This document shows, in pieces, positions 8,512 through 17,903 of a stretch of DNA of 64,000 nt. Source of the stretch: Ancrocorticia sp047501485 (GTDB lineage: Bacteria; Actinomycetota; Actinomycetes; Actinomycetales; Actinomycetaceae); assembly GCA_047501485.1 (NCBI GenBank), contig JAZDRN010000002.1, positions 62,001 through 126,000 on the forward strand, given 5' to 3'. The notes under the pieces are model-generated. The model was not told the origin of the DNA. It ran no database searches and worked only from the letters and a program-made list of their open reading frames with translations. Each line of letters begins with the position of its first letter. The first letter of the stretch is position 1. The translations under genes and the position numbers were made by a program.

Positions 8512-9615
8512 ATGGCCAGCGCATCGATAGACACGGAAGAGAATCTCGAAAAGGGGACGGGGCAGACGAAGGCCGCCCGCGGTTCGAAGGGTGGGGGAGC
8601 GGCTAAGCGGGGCGCGGTGAGTTCCGCCTCGGCGGCCTCCTCGAAGGTTGACGTCCATGCCGCCGGGGGAATCATCTGGCGGAAGAACGGACGCCGCCTC
8701 GAGGTCGTGCTGATCCATCGGCCGCGTTACGATGATTGGTCCTTTCCCAAAGGGAAGTTGAAGCAGGGCGAAGACCTGCGGACCTGCGCGGTCCGCGAGA
8801 TCACGGAGGAGACGCGGCTACCCGTGGCGTTGCGGCGCCCGGCCGGGACCATCCGCTATCGGCTGCCCGGCGGGCAGCTCAAGGAGGTCACCTATTGGAT
8901 CTGCCAGGAGCTTCCCAAGGATCACCCGGCGTTGCGTGCCCGCCCGCAGATCCACAGGGCGCCCAAGAATGAGATCGACAAAGTGCTCTGGGTGCCGCTT
9001 TCGGAAGCCATGGTCATGCTGACCTCCGAACTTGACCGCGAGATTCTCGGCCGGATGGTCGACATGTGGTCGGATGGGAAACTGGACACCGCCACCGTCA
9101 TGTTCGTGCGCCATGCCCGTGCGGTCAAACGCTCGAACTGGAAGCGGGGAAAGGGGACGGAGAGCACGCGTCCCCTCACCGACAGAGGCGGACGGCAGGC
9201 GGCTGTGATCTCGCGGCAGTTGGACGCCTACGGAGCGAGGCTTCTCACCTCGTCTCCGTGGGAACGCTGCATGGCGACTTTCGGGCCCTACGCGAAGGCG
9301 TCGGGTCTGCGCATCGTGGAGCGGCCAGAGCTGACGGAAGAGGCCTACGAGCAACGGAAGAAGCCGGTGCAACGGGCCGTCACGGAGCTGCTGCGCGCCG
9401 CGTCGGAGACGGTGGCGCTCTCACTGCATCGGCCGACTCTGCCGAGCGTCTTCAAGGCCGTCACCGCGCGCACCCCCAATGGGCTCAAGAAGAAGCTCCC
9501 GGCGGAGGACCCGTACCTGAAGGTGGGGGAGATCTTCGTCGCCCACGTCGCTCGGCCACGTGGCAAGAGCGCCCAGATCGTGGCCGTGGAGCAGTATCGT
9601 CCCACCACCCGCTAG
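8512..9615 (+). CDS. mutT1: NUDIX hydrolase fused to histidine phosphatase (MutT1-like)
   Basis: Two domains. A NUDIX domain lies at about residues 45-175, with a NUDIX box around GKLKQGEDL…REITEET. A phosphoglycerate-mutase-like histidine phosphatase domain starts at MFVRHARAV (near residue 200). In M. tuberculosis the same fusion (MutT1) acts on 8-oxo-guanine nucleotides and diadenosine polyphosphates, protecting against oxidative mutagenesis. I chose ATG 8512 (AGGA 6 bases upstream) over the in-frame GTG at 8497. It follows ppk by 18 bases and is probably co-transcribed. Confidence 0.85.
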   Translation: MASASIDTEENLEKGTGQTKAARGSKGGGAAKRGAVSSASAASSKVDVHAAGGIIWRKNGRRLEVVLIHRPRYDDWSFPKGKLKQGEDLRTCAVREITEETRLPVALRRPAGTIRYRLPGGQLKEVTYWICQELPKDHPALRARPQIHRAPKNEIDKVLWVPLSEAMVMLTSELDREILGRMVDMWSDGKLDTATVMFVRHARAVKRSNWKRGKGTESTRPLTDRGGRQAAVISRQLDAYGARLLTSSPWERCMATFGPYAKASGLRIVERPELTEEAYEQRKKPVQRAVTELLRAASETVALSLHRPTLPSVFKAVTARTPNGLKKKLPAEDPYLKVGEIFVAHVARPRGKSAQIVAVEQYRPTTR

Positions 9616-9621
9616 AGGCGG

Positions 9622-9705
9622 ACTTGTCTGTCGGAACCGGGTACTTGCCTGTTGGAACCGCGCACTTGTCCGTTGGAACCGGGAACATACCGGCGTTGAA
9701 AACGG
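9622..9705 (+). repeat. 21-bp tandem repeat, 3 good copies and 1 decayed copy
   Basis: Units built on ACTTGTCYGTYGGAACCGGG start at 9622, 9643 and 9664, with a degenerate fourth at 9685. They lie in the gap between the convergent mutT1 and rarD-like genes, immediately after the mutT1 stop. Confidence 0.85.
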
Positions 9706-9733
9706 ACGCCCGTGGCGGGCAGATAGGTGTTCC

Positions 9734-10780
9734 CTAGCCTTCTGGGCGCTCTCGGATTTCGTCCCGCTCGGCCAGCTTCCTGCGGCGGCCTGACACGATC
9801 TGCCCGGCCCAATCGGCGCTCATCACGATGAGAGCGAGCCAGATGATGGCCGTGCCGATCCAGCGCGCGGGCTCCATGTGCTCGTGGAACACGGCTATGC
9901 CGATGATCAGTTGCAGGCACGGCCCGATGTACTGGATCAGCCCCATCACACCCAGGGGGAGGCCTCGCGACGCCCGGGCGAAGAGCAGGAGTGGGATCAT
10001 CGTGAGAATACCGGCGCCGATGAGCAGCAGCAGGTGCCAGACCCAGGCGTTGGACTCGGAGCCGCTGTCCGCGGCCAGCACGTGGAAGGAGGTGGTGCCG
10101 GTCACGACGAGGTAGACGTAGTAGCCGCCGAGGATGGGCGTGACGGCCGCGGTCTCGATGGCCATGCCCTCCAGCGGCGGCACCCGGTTCGCCACCCGCT
10201 TCTTCACGAGCGAGTAGAAGCCGAAGGAGAACGCCAGAACGAGGGAGACCCACGGCAAGCGGCCCAGCCCGACGATGAGAACGACGACGGCGAGCACTCC
10301 CAGGCCGACGGAGATCTTCTGCAGTGGGGACAACCGTTCTTTGAGCACGAAGCGAGCCAGGGCAACGGTGACCAGCGGGTTGATGAAATAGCCGAGAGCC
10401 GCATCGACCGTGTGCCCGGACTGCACGGCGTAGACGTATGTGGTCCAGTTGACGACGATCAGTAGGCCGGCCAGGGACAGGCGCCACAGTGCCTCGCGGT
10501 CGGCGAGCGTGGCGCGCAGGGTGCCCCAGCGGCGGAAGAGTGCGATGACCAGGATGCACGAAATCAGACCCCAGATGGCCCGGTGCACGATGACCTCCAG
10601 CGAGCCGGCCGGGCCCAGCGAGTGGAAGTAGAGGGGAAAGAACCCCCACATGATGTAGACCGTTATCCCCAGAAGCAGTGAGCGGGGATCGATCTGCGAA
10701 CCGGACGTCGTCGACGGGACTGACGAGGGTTCCCGGGCCTCTCCCGTGGGTGTTTGGTCGGAATTCTGGTGTGAGCGCAC
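9734..10780 (-). CDS. rarD: RarD/EamA-type inner-membrane transporter
   Basis: About ten transmembrane segments, beginning RSLLLGITVYIMWGFFPLYF, with two EamA-type repeats and the family's conserved GYFINPLVTV region. RarD-type proteins belong to the drug/metabolite transporter superfamily; their substrates are mostly unknown. The start is uncertain: GTG 10780 gives 348 residues and TTG 10846 gives 370. Neither has a good ribosome binding site, and the longer form would reach to the edge of the PHO box of pstS. It is divergent from pstS. Confidence 0.8.
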   Translation of the reverse strand: MRSHQNSDQTPTGEAREPSSVPSTTSGSQIDPRSLLLGITVYIMWGFFPLYFHSLGPAGSLEVIVHRAIWGLISCILVIALFRRWGTLRATLADREALWRLSLAGLLIVVNWTTYVYAVQSGHTVDAALGYFINPLVTVALARFVLKERLSPLQKISVGLGVLAVVVLIVGLGRLPWVSLVLAFSFGFYSLVKKRVANRVPPLEGMAIETAAVTPILGGYYVYLVVTGTTSFHVLAADSGSESNAWVWHLLLLIGAGILTMIPLLLFARASRGLPLGVMGLIQYIGPCLQLIIGIAVFHEHMEPARWIGTAIIWLALIVMSADWAGQIVSGRRRKLAERDEIRERPEG

Positions 10781-10847
10781 CAAAAGAGGATACGCCGGGA
10801 GTGCGGGCGACGCCCAGGGTGGTTGCGTGGCGGTCCCGCCGGGCAAC

Positions 10848-10869
10848 GTTCACCATGCGTTAACCGGGC
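10848..10869 (+). promoter_or_regulatory. PHO box (PhoP-type direct repeat) for pstSCAB
   Basis: GTTCACCATGC and GTTAACCGGGC are tandem 11-base units of the actinobacterial PhoP pattern (GTTCACC plus four bases), 83 bases before the pstS start. A weaker third unit may follow. PhoP would activate pst under phosphate starvation. Confidence 0.65.
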
Positions 10870-10951
10870 GTAGTCGGAAACGTCATTCTCGGCTCCTAAC
10901 GTTGGCAACGAGCGCACAGTGCGCTCCTCGCGACATCAAAGGATGTACAAC

Positions 10952-12076
10952 GTGAAGATTGCACGCTCCAAGCCGACGGCCCTCGCAGCACTTGCGGGCG
11001 CATTGGCTTTGACCCTCTCCGCCTGCCAGTCCGGCCCTCAGGGGGACGGCGCGAACGGTGGCGCAACGACCGATGGCGGATCCTCATCCTCCGCCACCGG
11101 CAGCGGACTCTCCGGTACGATCAACGGCTCGGGGGCCTCCTCCCAGACGAACGCCCAGCAGTCCTGGCGCGACAACTTCCGCTCGCTGGAGCCGGGAGTG
11201 ACCGTCAACTACGAGGCGACCGGCTCCGGTACGGGCCGCCAGCAGTTCGTGGGTGGCCAGGTCGCCTTCGCCGGTTCCGATGCCGAGCTCTCCGCCGAAG
11301 AGCGTGAGACCGCGGCCCAGCGTTGCGGAGAGGTCCTTGAACTCCCGGTCTACATCTCGCCCATCGCGGTGGCCTACAATCTGCCCGGCGTGGAGAACTT
11401 GAACCTCTCGGCTGAGAATGTGGCCGACATCTTCTCCGGCGAGGTGACGGAGTGGGACGATCCGTCCATCGCCGCGAACAATCCCGACGCCGATCTGCCC
11501 TCACTGGACATCATTCCCGTCAATCGCGCGGATAAGTCCGGGACCACCGAGAACTTCACCGCCTACCTGAGCGAGGCTGCGGCGGGCGCTTGGGCGCACG
11601 AACCGGCGGAGACCTGGCCGGTCGAGGGCACCCAGTCTGCCGAGAAGACCTCCGGAGTCGTCCAGCTGGCGCAGTCGGTCGAGGGAGCGATCACCTACGC
11701 CGACGCCTCCCAGATCGGGAACCTCGGCCACGCCTCCATCGAGGTCGACGGCGAATTCGTCGCCTACTCGCCCGAAGCGGCGGCCGCCCTCGTCGACGGT
11801 TCGCCGGAATCCGAGGATGCCACGGACACCTCGCTCACCTTCGAGCTCAAGCGGGACGGTTCGATCGCGGACGCCTACCCGATCGTCATGGTCAGCTACC
11901 TCATCGGATGCCAGACCTACGACGATCCGACCACCGCAGCCAACGTCAAGGCCTACTTCACCTACGTGGCCTCGGCCGAGGGGCAGCAGGTGGCGACGGA
12001 GGCCGGCGCGGGCAACGCCCCGATCTCTGACGAGCTGCGCACCAAGGTGCAGGCCGCAATCGACACCATCGAGTGA
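10952..12076 (+). CDS. pstS: Phosphate ABC transporter substrate-binding lipoprotein
   Basis: Binds phosphate outside the membrane and delivers it to PstCA. The lipoprotein signal peptide ends in a LSAC lipobox (near residue 28), followed by a Gly/Ser linker. The mature protein has PstS phosphate-binding motifs: GSGASSQ near the start, GSGTGRQQFVGGQVAFAGSDA, and NRADKSGTTENF. I start at GTG 10952 (AAAGGA 8 bases upstream), which gives a normal signal peptide and 374 residues. First gene of pstSCAB, behind a PHO box. Confidence 0.95.
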   Translation: MKIARSKPTALAALAGALALTLSACQSGPQGDGANGGATTDGGSSSSATGSGLSGTINGSGASSQTNAQQSWRDNFRSLEPGVTVNYEATGSGTGRQQFVGGQVAFAGSDAELSAEERETAAQRCGEVLELPVYISPIAVAYNLPGVENLNLSAENVADIFSGEVTEWDDPSIAANNPDADLPSLDIIPVNRADKSGTTENFTAYLSEAAAGAWAHEPAETWPVEGTQSAEKTSGVVQLAQSVEGAITYADASQIGNLGHASIEVDGEFVAYSPEAAAALVDGSPESEDATDTSLTFELKRDGSIADAYPIVMVSYLIGCQTYDDPTTAANVKAYFTYVASAEGQQVATEAGAGNAPISDELRTKVQAAIDTIE

Positions 12077-12200
12077 TTCGCCGCAAGGCGGGCCAGCGAG
12101 TACACGAGTCGCGTGCACGGAGAGCTGGCCCGCCTCGCGGCGCGTGCGCACAGATCAGACAGTCCATGAGCGGAACACCAGGTCCTAAGGAGTCATCAAC

Positions 12201-13322
12201 GTGGTAGCCGAAAGCACTGTTCGTAAAGCTGCCGCTCCGGCGCAGGATGAAAGGGGAGCGGAGCAGGACGAAAGCCGTGGCGCCACCGGGATGTGGGGCG
12301 CTCTCGCCGCCTCCAAGAAACCGGCCAAGCACCGCGCGGACTCGGTTTTCGCCGGGGTCTCCAAGGGAGCGGGGATTGTCATCATCGTGCTCCTGGGAGC
12401 TGTGACCTTCTTCCTGGTCTCGCAGTCCTACCCGGCTTTCCTCGCCTCTAACGAGACGATCCAGTCGGAGGTCGGGTTCACGCGCGGGATGAGCTTCTGG
12501 AAGTTCGCCGCGGCGGCGCTGTTCGGAACGGTCCTCTCGGCGGTCATCGCCCTGGTGGTGGCCACGCCCTTCGCCATAGGCATCGCGCTGTTCATCTCCC
12601 ACTACGCGCCGCGCCGCTTCGCCAGCGGGCTCGGTTACATCATCGATCTCCTGGCAGCGATCCCGTCGGTGGTCTTCGGCCTGTGGGGCATGTATACCCT
12701 GGAGCCGGTGATCCGCCCGATCTTCTCCTGGATCTCCAACGTCCTTACCCCCGTGCTGGAATGGTGGGTGGCACACGTTCCCGGTATGGGTTGGATGGCG
12801 GAGAACGTGTCCTGGTGGCCGTTGACCCCTGAACTCGTTCAATTCGTCCCGCCCGCCCGCAACATCCTCATGGGTGGTCTCATTCTGGCGATCATGATCC
12901 TGCCGATCATCACTTCCCTGTGCCGCGAGGTCTTCATTCAGACTCCCCGCCTGCAGGAGGAGGCGGCGCTGGGGTTGGGCGCCACCCGCTGGGAGATGAT
13001 CCGTATGACGGTGTTGCCGATCGGACGTTCCGGGATCGTCTCCGCCGCCATGCTCGGACTCGGCCGTGCTCTCGGCGAGACCATGGCCCTGTTGATGGTT
13101 CTCTCTGCCGGGCTGAAGATCAACTTCTTCCTCATGTCGCCGGGTCAGCATTCCACGATCGCGTCGCAGATCGCCCTGAACTGGCCCGAGGCCCAGGCAG
13201 GATTGGAACGCCAGTTCCTCATCGGTCTGGGGCTGCTTCTCTTCATCCTCACCTTCCTGGTCAACTTTGTCGCTCGCCGCATTGTGGCCCGGTACGCCGA
13301 GTTCTCAGGAGCCAACGCATGA
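12201..13322 (+). CDS. pstC: Phosphate ABC transporter permease PstC
   Basis: Integral membrane subunit of the Pst importer. After a roughly 50-residue cytoplasmic N-terminus there are six or more hydrophobic segments. The coupling EAA loop LQEEAALGLGATRWEMIRM is near residue 250. GTG start with AAGGAG 8 bases upstream. Its stop overlaps the start of pstA (ATGA), so the two are translationally coupled. Confidence 0.95.
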   Translation: MVAESTVRKAAAPAQDERGAEQDESRGATGMWGALAASKKPAKHRADSVFAGVSKGAGIVIIVLLGAVTFFLVSQSYPAFLASNETIQSEVGFTRGMSFWKFAAAALFGTVLSAVIALVVATPFAIGIALFISHYAPRRFASGLGYIIDLLAAIPSVVFGLWGMYTLEPVIRPIFSWISNVLTPVLEWWVAHVPGMGWMAENVSWWPLTPELVQFVPPARNILMGGLILAIMILPIITSLCREVFIQTPRLQEEAALGLGATRWEMIRMTVLPIGRSGIVSAAMLGLGRALGETMALLMVLSAGLKINFFLMSPGQHSTIASQIALNWPEAQAGLERQFLIGLGLLLFILTFLVNFVARRIVARYAEFSGANA

Positions 13323-14410
13323 GCCAGTTTTCCTCCGATATCGACGACGGCACCGAGCTGGAGGTCGGAGCCACCTCGGGTGGCGTGTTCGACAGTGATG
13401 CCCGCCATCTGCCGAAGTGGGCACCCTGGGCGGTTGCGCTGGCGAGCGCGATCATCGTGGTCGGTTTTTTCAAAGTCGTCGTCGACGACGCCAGCATCGT
13501 CGCGATGGTGGCTCTGACCTTCGTCTTCTACGTGCTGGCGATGTTCTTCATCGCCAAGTGGTACGAAGGTGGGCGCACGAGCGCGGATCGCATGGCGACA
13601 ACCCTGATCAGCGGATCATTCCTGCTGGCGGTGGTCCCGTTGATCTCGCTGCTCATCAGTGTCCTGATGCGTGGCCTGGAGGTCATGTCGCCTGCATTCT
13701 TCACCCACACGACGGAGGGCATGACCCTCCCCGGCGCGATGCCGGGTGCCGGACACGCCATTATGGGCACTCTCCAGGTCACCCTGTCCACCGCGCTCAT
13801 CTCGATCCCGCTTGGAATCTTCACCGCGATCTACCTCGTCGAATACCGCGGTGGCTGGCTGTCGCGGGTCATCACGTTTCTAGTGGACATCATGACGGGC
13901 ATTCCCTCCATCGTGGCCGGTCTGTTCGCCGCCGCGATGATGCCCGTGCTCGTGGGAGACCCCGGATATCGTTCCGGATTCATGGGATCGCTGGCGCTCG
14001 TTGTGCTGATGACTCCGATCGTCATCCGCAATACCGAGGAGATGCTCCGGCTCGTCTCCAACGAGCTGCGCGAGGCCTCCTATGCGCTCGGTGTCACCAA
14101 GTCCCGCACGATCGTGCGAGTCGTGCTCCGAACGGCCCTGCCCGGCATCGTGTCGGGCTGCGTCATCGCCGTCGCCCGAATCATCGGTGAGTCTGCGCCC
14201 CTGCTCATCACGGCGGGTTCGACCGACTACTTCAACTTCTCCCTCTTCAACGACCGGGTGATGACCTTGCCGGTGTTCGTGTACAACCAGTACGTGGCGG
14301 GCAACTTCCCGCTGGCCTGGGCAGGGGCGCTGGTCCTCGTCCTCATCGTCCTGATCCTCAACCTCATCGCGCGCATCATTGCCAGGGTGTTCGCTCCCAA
14401 GGGCCGCTGA
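13319..14410 (+). CDS. pstA: Phosphate ABC transporter permease PstA
   Basis: Second membrane subunit of the phosphate importer, pairing with PstC. At 363 residues it has several transmembrane segments and the coupling loop ELREASYALGVTKSRTI near residue 250. The ATG overlaps the pstC stop by four bases; much longer in-frame extensions lie inside pstC and are not real. About 158 bp separates it from the pstB start. Confidence 0.95.
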   Translation: MSQFSSDIDDGTELEVGATSGGVFDSDARHLPKWAPWAVALASAIIVVGFFKVVVDDASIVAMVALTFVFYVLAMFFIAKWYEGGRTSADRMATTLISGSFLLAVVPLISLLISVLMRGLEVMSPAFFTHTTEGMTLPGAMPGAGHAIMGTLQVTLSTALISIPLGIFTAIYLVEYRGGWLSRVITFLVDIMTGIPSIVAGLFAAAMMPVLVGDPGYRSGFMGSLALVVLMTPIVIRNTEEMLRLVSNELREASYALGVTKSRTIVRVVLRTALPGIVSGCVIAVARIIGESAPLLITAGSTDYFNFSLFNDRVMTLPVFVYNQYVAGNFPLAWAGALVLVLIVLILNLIARIIARVFAPKGR

Positions 14411-14568
14411 TGCGAGAACAGGCGCACCGATGGAGACGGCATCGAGGTCCGGAGCCGACGCATGTACCGGCCGAGCGGCACGTCGTCGTCGACAACTCAA
14501 CGAACAAGAACTTAACTGACCACAGGCGACCTGCCACGGACGATGTCCCCGGCAGAAAGGAAGCGACA

Positions 14569-15348
14569 GTGTCCCAAGGAATCGACGTCTCTCACGAGAA
14601 CATCTACTACGGATCGATGAAAGCCGTTGAGGACGTCAACGTGCACATCAATCCGCGCTCGGTGACGGCGCTCATCGGTCCCTCCGGGTGCGGCAAGTCC
14701 ACTTTCCTGCGCTCCTTGAACCGTATGCACGAGGTCATCCCAGGCGCCCGCGTCGAAGGCGAGGTCCTCATCGATGGCCAGAACATCTATGCTCCCGGAG
14801 TCGACCCGGTGGATGTCCGCGGGCATGTCGGCATGGTGTTCCAGCGTCCGAATCCCTTCCCGACCATGTCCATCGGGGACAATGTGCTGGCAGGAATGCG
14901 GCTGAATAACAAGAAGCTCAAGAAATCCGACGCGGAGGTGATCGTCGAACGATCACTGCGCGGAGCGAACCTGTGGGAAGAGGTCAAGGATCGCCTGGAC
15001 CGGCCGGGCTCCTCCCTTTCCGGAGGCCAGCAGCAGCGCCTGTGCATCGCCCGTGCCATTGCGGTGCAGCCGCAGGTGCTTCTCATGGATGAGCCCTGTT
15101 CCGCGTTGGATCCCATCTCCACGCTGGCGATCGAGGATCTCATGAACGAGCTGAAGTCCAGCTACACGATCGTCATCGTCACTCACAATATGCAGCAGGC
15201 GGCCCGCGTTTCCCAGATGACGGGCTTCTTCAACATCGAGGGAACCGGTAAGCCGGGGCACCTGGTCGAGTTCGACGATACCGAGGTCATCTTCTCGAAT
15301 CCGAAGGAGAAGGCCACGGAGGATTATGTCTCCGGTCGCTTTGGGTGA
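14569..15348 (+). CDS. pstB: Phosphate ABC transporter ATP-binding protein
   Basis: ATPase that powers Pst uptake. Walker A is GPSGCGKST (near residue 42), the ABC signature is LSGGQQQRL (near 146) and Walker B is VLLMDEPCSALDP (near 167). 259 residues, the usual PstB length. Start chosen at GTG 14569, with AAAGGAA upstream; the frame open to 14410 encodes no conserved sequence. Last gene of pstSCAB; a hairpin terminator follows. Confidence 0.95.
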   Translation: MSQGIDVSHENIYYGSMKAVEDVNVHINPRSVTALIGPSGCGKSTFLRSLNRMHEVIPGARVEGEVLIDGQNIYAPGVDPVDVRGHVGMVFQRPNPFPTMSIGDNVLAGMRLNNKKLKKSDAEVIVERSLRGANLWEEVKDRLDRPGSSLSGGQQQRLCIARAIAVQPQVLLMDEPCSALDPISTLAIEDLMNELKSSYTIVIVTHNMQQAARVSQMTGFFNIEGTGKPGHLVEFDDTEVIFSNPKEKATEDYVSGRFG

Positions 15349-15370
15349 ACCGAAGGCAGCGTGGCGTTGA

Positions 15371-15408
15371 GAAGGCCCCCGACTCCGCAAGGAGATTCGA
15401 GGGCCTTC
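15371..15408 (+). terminator. Terminator after pstB
   Basis: Arms GAAGGCCC and GGGCCTTC with an inner CGA/TCG pairing, followed by a weakly U-rich tract (GTCCTGTCTTC). It lies 22 bases after the pstB stop. Confidence 0.6.
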
Positions 15409-15424
15409 GTCCTGTCTTCAGGAT

Positions 15425-15535
15425 CTCCCGCCGGTTGAGCGGAGGCTGCGCGGCAGAGAATGTTCTCGTCAGTTGAGCGGAGGCTGCGCGGTGACGAACG
15501 TTCCCGCCGGTTGAGCGGCAGTTACCGGGTGACTG
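15425..15535 (+). repeat. 38-bp tandem repeat, about three copies
   Basis: The core GTTGAGCGG recurs at 15434, 15472 and 15510, exactly 38 bases apart. The first two copies share GTTGAGCGGAGGCTGCGCGG; the third is diverged. The array fills the gap between the convergent pstB and pit genes (15349-15647). Confidence 0.85.
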
Positions 15536-15647
15536 GAGTCGAAATCGAGCCGTCCGATTAACACCGAAAACGGTGCACGGCCTCGATTCCGCCCAGTTTG
15601 CGAGCCTCGCTCGGCCCACGGCCTCACCTTGCAACGCTACGCGAGAA

Positions 15648-16664
15648 CTAGACAGGCACTATCGATAGGAGTATCCAGGTGGAAAGGGCCGAGACCGCCG
15701 CTGCCGCGGGGATCGTGAGAACCCAAGCGGTTACGATGTTGCCGGCCACCCCCCAGCGGACCGCCGAGCGACGTTTGGTGGCACCGACGCCCATGATGGC
15801 GGAGGTGATGGTGTGGGTCGTGGAGATCGGAGCGGCCCAGACGAAGGCGGTCGTGTACAGAACGCCCGCGGCCACGGTCTCCGCCGCGAAGCCTCGGGCA
15901 GGATCGAGATCGATGATCTTCTGCCCCAGGGTCTTCATGATCCGCCATCCGCCACTGTAGGTGCCCGCGGAGATCGCGAACGCCGCTCCCAGCTTCACCC
16001 ATAGGGGAATGCCCTGCTCGTGCGTCCAGTAGCCGCCCGCCACGAGAGCCAGGACCACGACGCCCATTGTCTTCTGAGCGTCCTGGAGGCCGTGGCCCAA
16101 AGCCATGGCGCCCGCAGAGATGGTCTGCAGGTGCCGGAAACGACGCATCGTCGGCTTGTACGAGGCATTGGCGAGGAACATCAACAGGATGCGCATCAAT
16201 ATGTATGCCAGGACGAATCCCACGACGGGAGACAAGACCATGGGGATGACGACCTTGTCCAGGATGACGTCCCAATGCACGCTGATTGCGCCGGCGAGGC
16301 CTGCGCCTGTCAGACCGCCGATAAGAGCATGGGAGGACGAGGACGGAAGCCCGAACCACCATGTGATGAGGTTCCATGTGATGGCGCCGATCAAGGCGCC
16401 CAGCACAATGATCAAGCCCGCATGCTCGGATGACGCATCCGAGATATGTATGATTCCACCACCGATGGTCTCGGCGACCTTGGTTCCCATGAGGGCGCCG
16501 ATGAAGTTCATGACTGCGGCCATGGTGAGGGCGGCGCGCGGTGTCAGCGCGCGGGTTGCCACGGAGGTGGCGATTGCGTTCGCTGCGTCATGGAAACCGT
16601 TGGTGTAGTCGAAGACGAAAGCGACGCCAACGATGAATATGACGAGGACAAGGGTTTCGGTCAA
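15648..16664 (-). CDS. pit: Inorganic phosphate transporter, Pit family
   Basis: Low-affinity phosphate (metal-phosphate) symporter of the PiT family, 338 residues with about ten hydrophobic segments. The signature DYTNGFHDAANAIATSVATRAL is near residue 20, and the second repeat carries GHGLQDAQKTMG. Two bases separate it from the upstream DUF47 gene, so both are in one operon. The window therefore has both the starvation-inducible high-affinity Pst system and this constitutive type. Confidence 0.93.
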   Translation of the reverse strand: MTETLVLVIFIVGVAFVFDYTNGFHDAANAIATSVATRALTPRAALTMAAVMNFIGALMGTKVAETIGGGIIHISDASSEHAGLIIVLGALIGAITWNLITWWFGLPSSSSHALIGGLTGAGLAGAISVHWDVILDKVVIPMVLSPVVGFVLAYILMRILLMFLANASYKPTMRRFRHLQTISAGAMALGHGLQDAQKTMGVVVLALVAGGYWTHEQGIPLWVKLGAAFAISAGTYSGGWRIMKTLGQKIIDLDPARGFAAETVAAGVLYTTAFVWAAPISTTHTITSAIMGVGATKRRSAVRWGVAGNIVTAWVLTIPAAAAVSALSTWILLSIVPV

Positions 16665-16666
16665 GG

Positions 16667-17290
16667 CTACGACTCCTTGATGGCGATCGACTCAATTCTC
16701 CCGGAGAGCTTCTCGAAAGCATCGATTGCTTCCTCGACCGCATCGAGGACGAGCTTCACCTTCATCACCTCGAGGGCGTCGGTGCTCTCCTCGAACAGGG
16801 TGCTCACCATCTTGCGGTAAAGCTTGTCTCCCTGGTTCTCCAGTTGGTTGATCTCGATCCAGTAGTCGCGGGTTCCCTCGTCGATGACCGCGAGGCGGCC
16901 CATGATGTCATAGGTCAGCTTGGCACAGGCCTGAAGGATCTCCACCTGGGAGATGAACTCGTTGGGGAGTTTGCCGGGCTTGTAGAGCACGATGTTGTCG
17001 CCGGCCTCATCCATGAAGTCGACGCAATCGTCGATTCCCGAGGCCACCTCGTAGAGGTCCTCCCGGTCGAAGGGGAGGACGAAAGACTGGTTGACCTTGC
17101 GGAGCGTTGTGTGGCAGGCCTCGTCGGCCGCGTGCTCCACCTTATGCAGCTCGTCATTGAGAGCGATCCGGCTCTTCGGATCCGCACTGATGAACTGAAT
17201 GAGAATATCCGCTGCCTGAACTAAGTACTGGGACTGATTGGCCAAAAGTTCAAACAGGGAGTCGGACTTAGCAAATTTCTTGAGTGCCAC
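16667..17290 (-). CDS. DUF47/PhoU-like Pit accessory protein
   Basis: 207-residue all-helical cytoplasmic protein of the DUF47 (PhoU-like, YkaA) family, which pairs with Pit transporters and probably regulates phosphate uptake. Typical features are the FELLANQSQYLVQAA start and the EHAADEACHTTLRKVNQSF segment with conserved acidic and His residues. I chose GTG 17290 (AGGAGA upstream) rather than longer versions reaching 17383. First gene of the DUF47–pit operon. Confidence 0.9.
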   Translation of the reverse strand: MALKKFAKSDSLFELLANQSQYLVQAADILIQFISADPKSRIALNDELHKVEHAADEACHTTLRKVNQSFVLPFDREDLYEVASGIDDCVDFMDEAGDNIVLYKPGKLPNEFISQVEILQACAKLTYDIMGRLAVIDEGTRDYWIEINQLENQGDKLYRKMVSTLFEESTDALEVMKVKLVLDAVEEAIDAFEKLSGRIESIAIKES

Positions 17291-17594
17291 GCGATCTCCT
17301 GATCTGAGCAAAGTTTGCCGCAAGATGAACGACATTCCACTAAGCAGAATAGGGCATGAACGGTAGGCAACAGGCCTCCTCACTGTGATTTGCGTCTTAT
17401 GCGGCGATTCCCAGCCCGGCTGCCGGTGAGCGCTTTGTGGGGATATGAGGCGAAAGTCCCTGAGAAGAACCTAGAAATCTCGCCGAAATATGGGATGAAA
17501 GGCTCGTCGTAGCATCCGTCCCATAGCAGTCTGAAATGCCGAATGTGGGATGATCCACCCCCGCTGGCCTCGGAAATGACCATATTTACTATGT

Positions 17595-17623
17595 GTTCAC
17601 CAGTTGTTAACTCTGTATTCGAA
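17595..17623 (+). promoter_or_regulatory. PHO-box-like direct repeats
   Basis: GTTCACCAGTT, GTTAACTCTGT and a weaker ATTCGAA unit are spaced 11 bases apart, the PhoP box pattern. The nearest gene start is DUF47–pit about 300 bases away on the minus strand, so a target is not certain. Confidence 0.45.
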
Positions 17624-17649
17624 GCGGCGAGCGCGGCTCGCTGACGGAT

Positions 17650-17742
17650 GTGTGACACTCCACGCTTTGTGTGACACTGTGCGCTTTGCGTGACGCCGTG
17701 GAAGCTGGCAAGGGCGTCACATACCGCCAAGGGCGTCACATA
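17650..17742. repeat. Array of 19-bp-spaced GTGAC/GTCAC motifs
   Basis: GTGTGACACT at 17650 and 17669 and GCGTGACGCC at 17688 are spaced exactly 19 bases. GGGCGTCACATA at 17712 and 17731 is the inverted motif, again 19 bases apart. Five sites in a gene-free region next to a PHO-like box look like a multi-site regulator platform. Confidence 0.65.
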
Positions 17743-17903
17743 TCGCGAAAGATGCACTCGGGCCTGACTGCGTCTCAGATGTGGCCCCTCGCGCGAGGTG
17801 CTGCCTGTTCGGGTTTTGCATTGCTGTGGTCCGGGAAAGTGGGGGTCACTGACGCGGTATGAGTTAATCACGATGGGTTACCGGCCAGATGCCGCGACGG
17901 CAT

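Noticed and set aside
6070..8718. Very long open frame on the minus strand opposite ppk
   Set aside because: GC-rich shadow of ppk; His/Arg/Asp-rich composition, no ribosome binding site and no family motif.
17380..17871. 163-codon minus-strand frame covering the motif array
   Set aside because: No ribosome binding site, poor composition; the repeats explain the region better as regulatory DNA.
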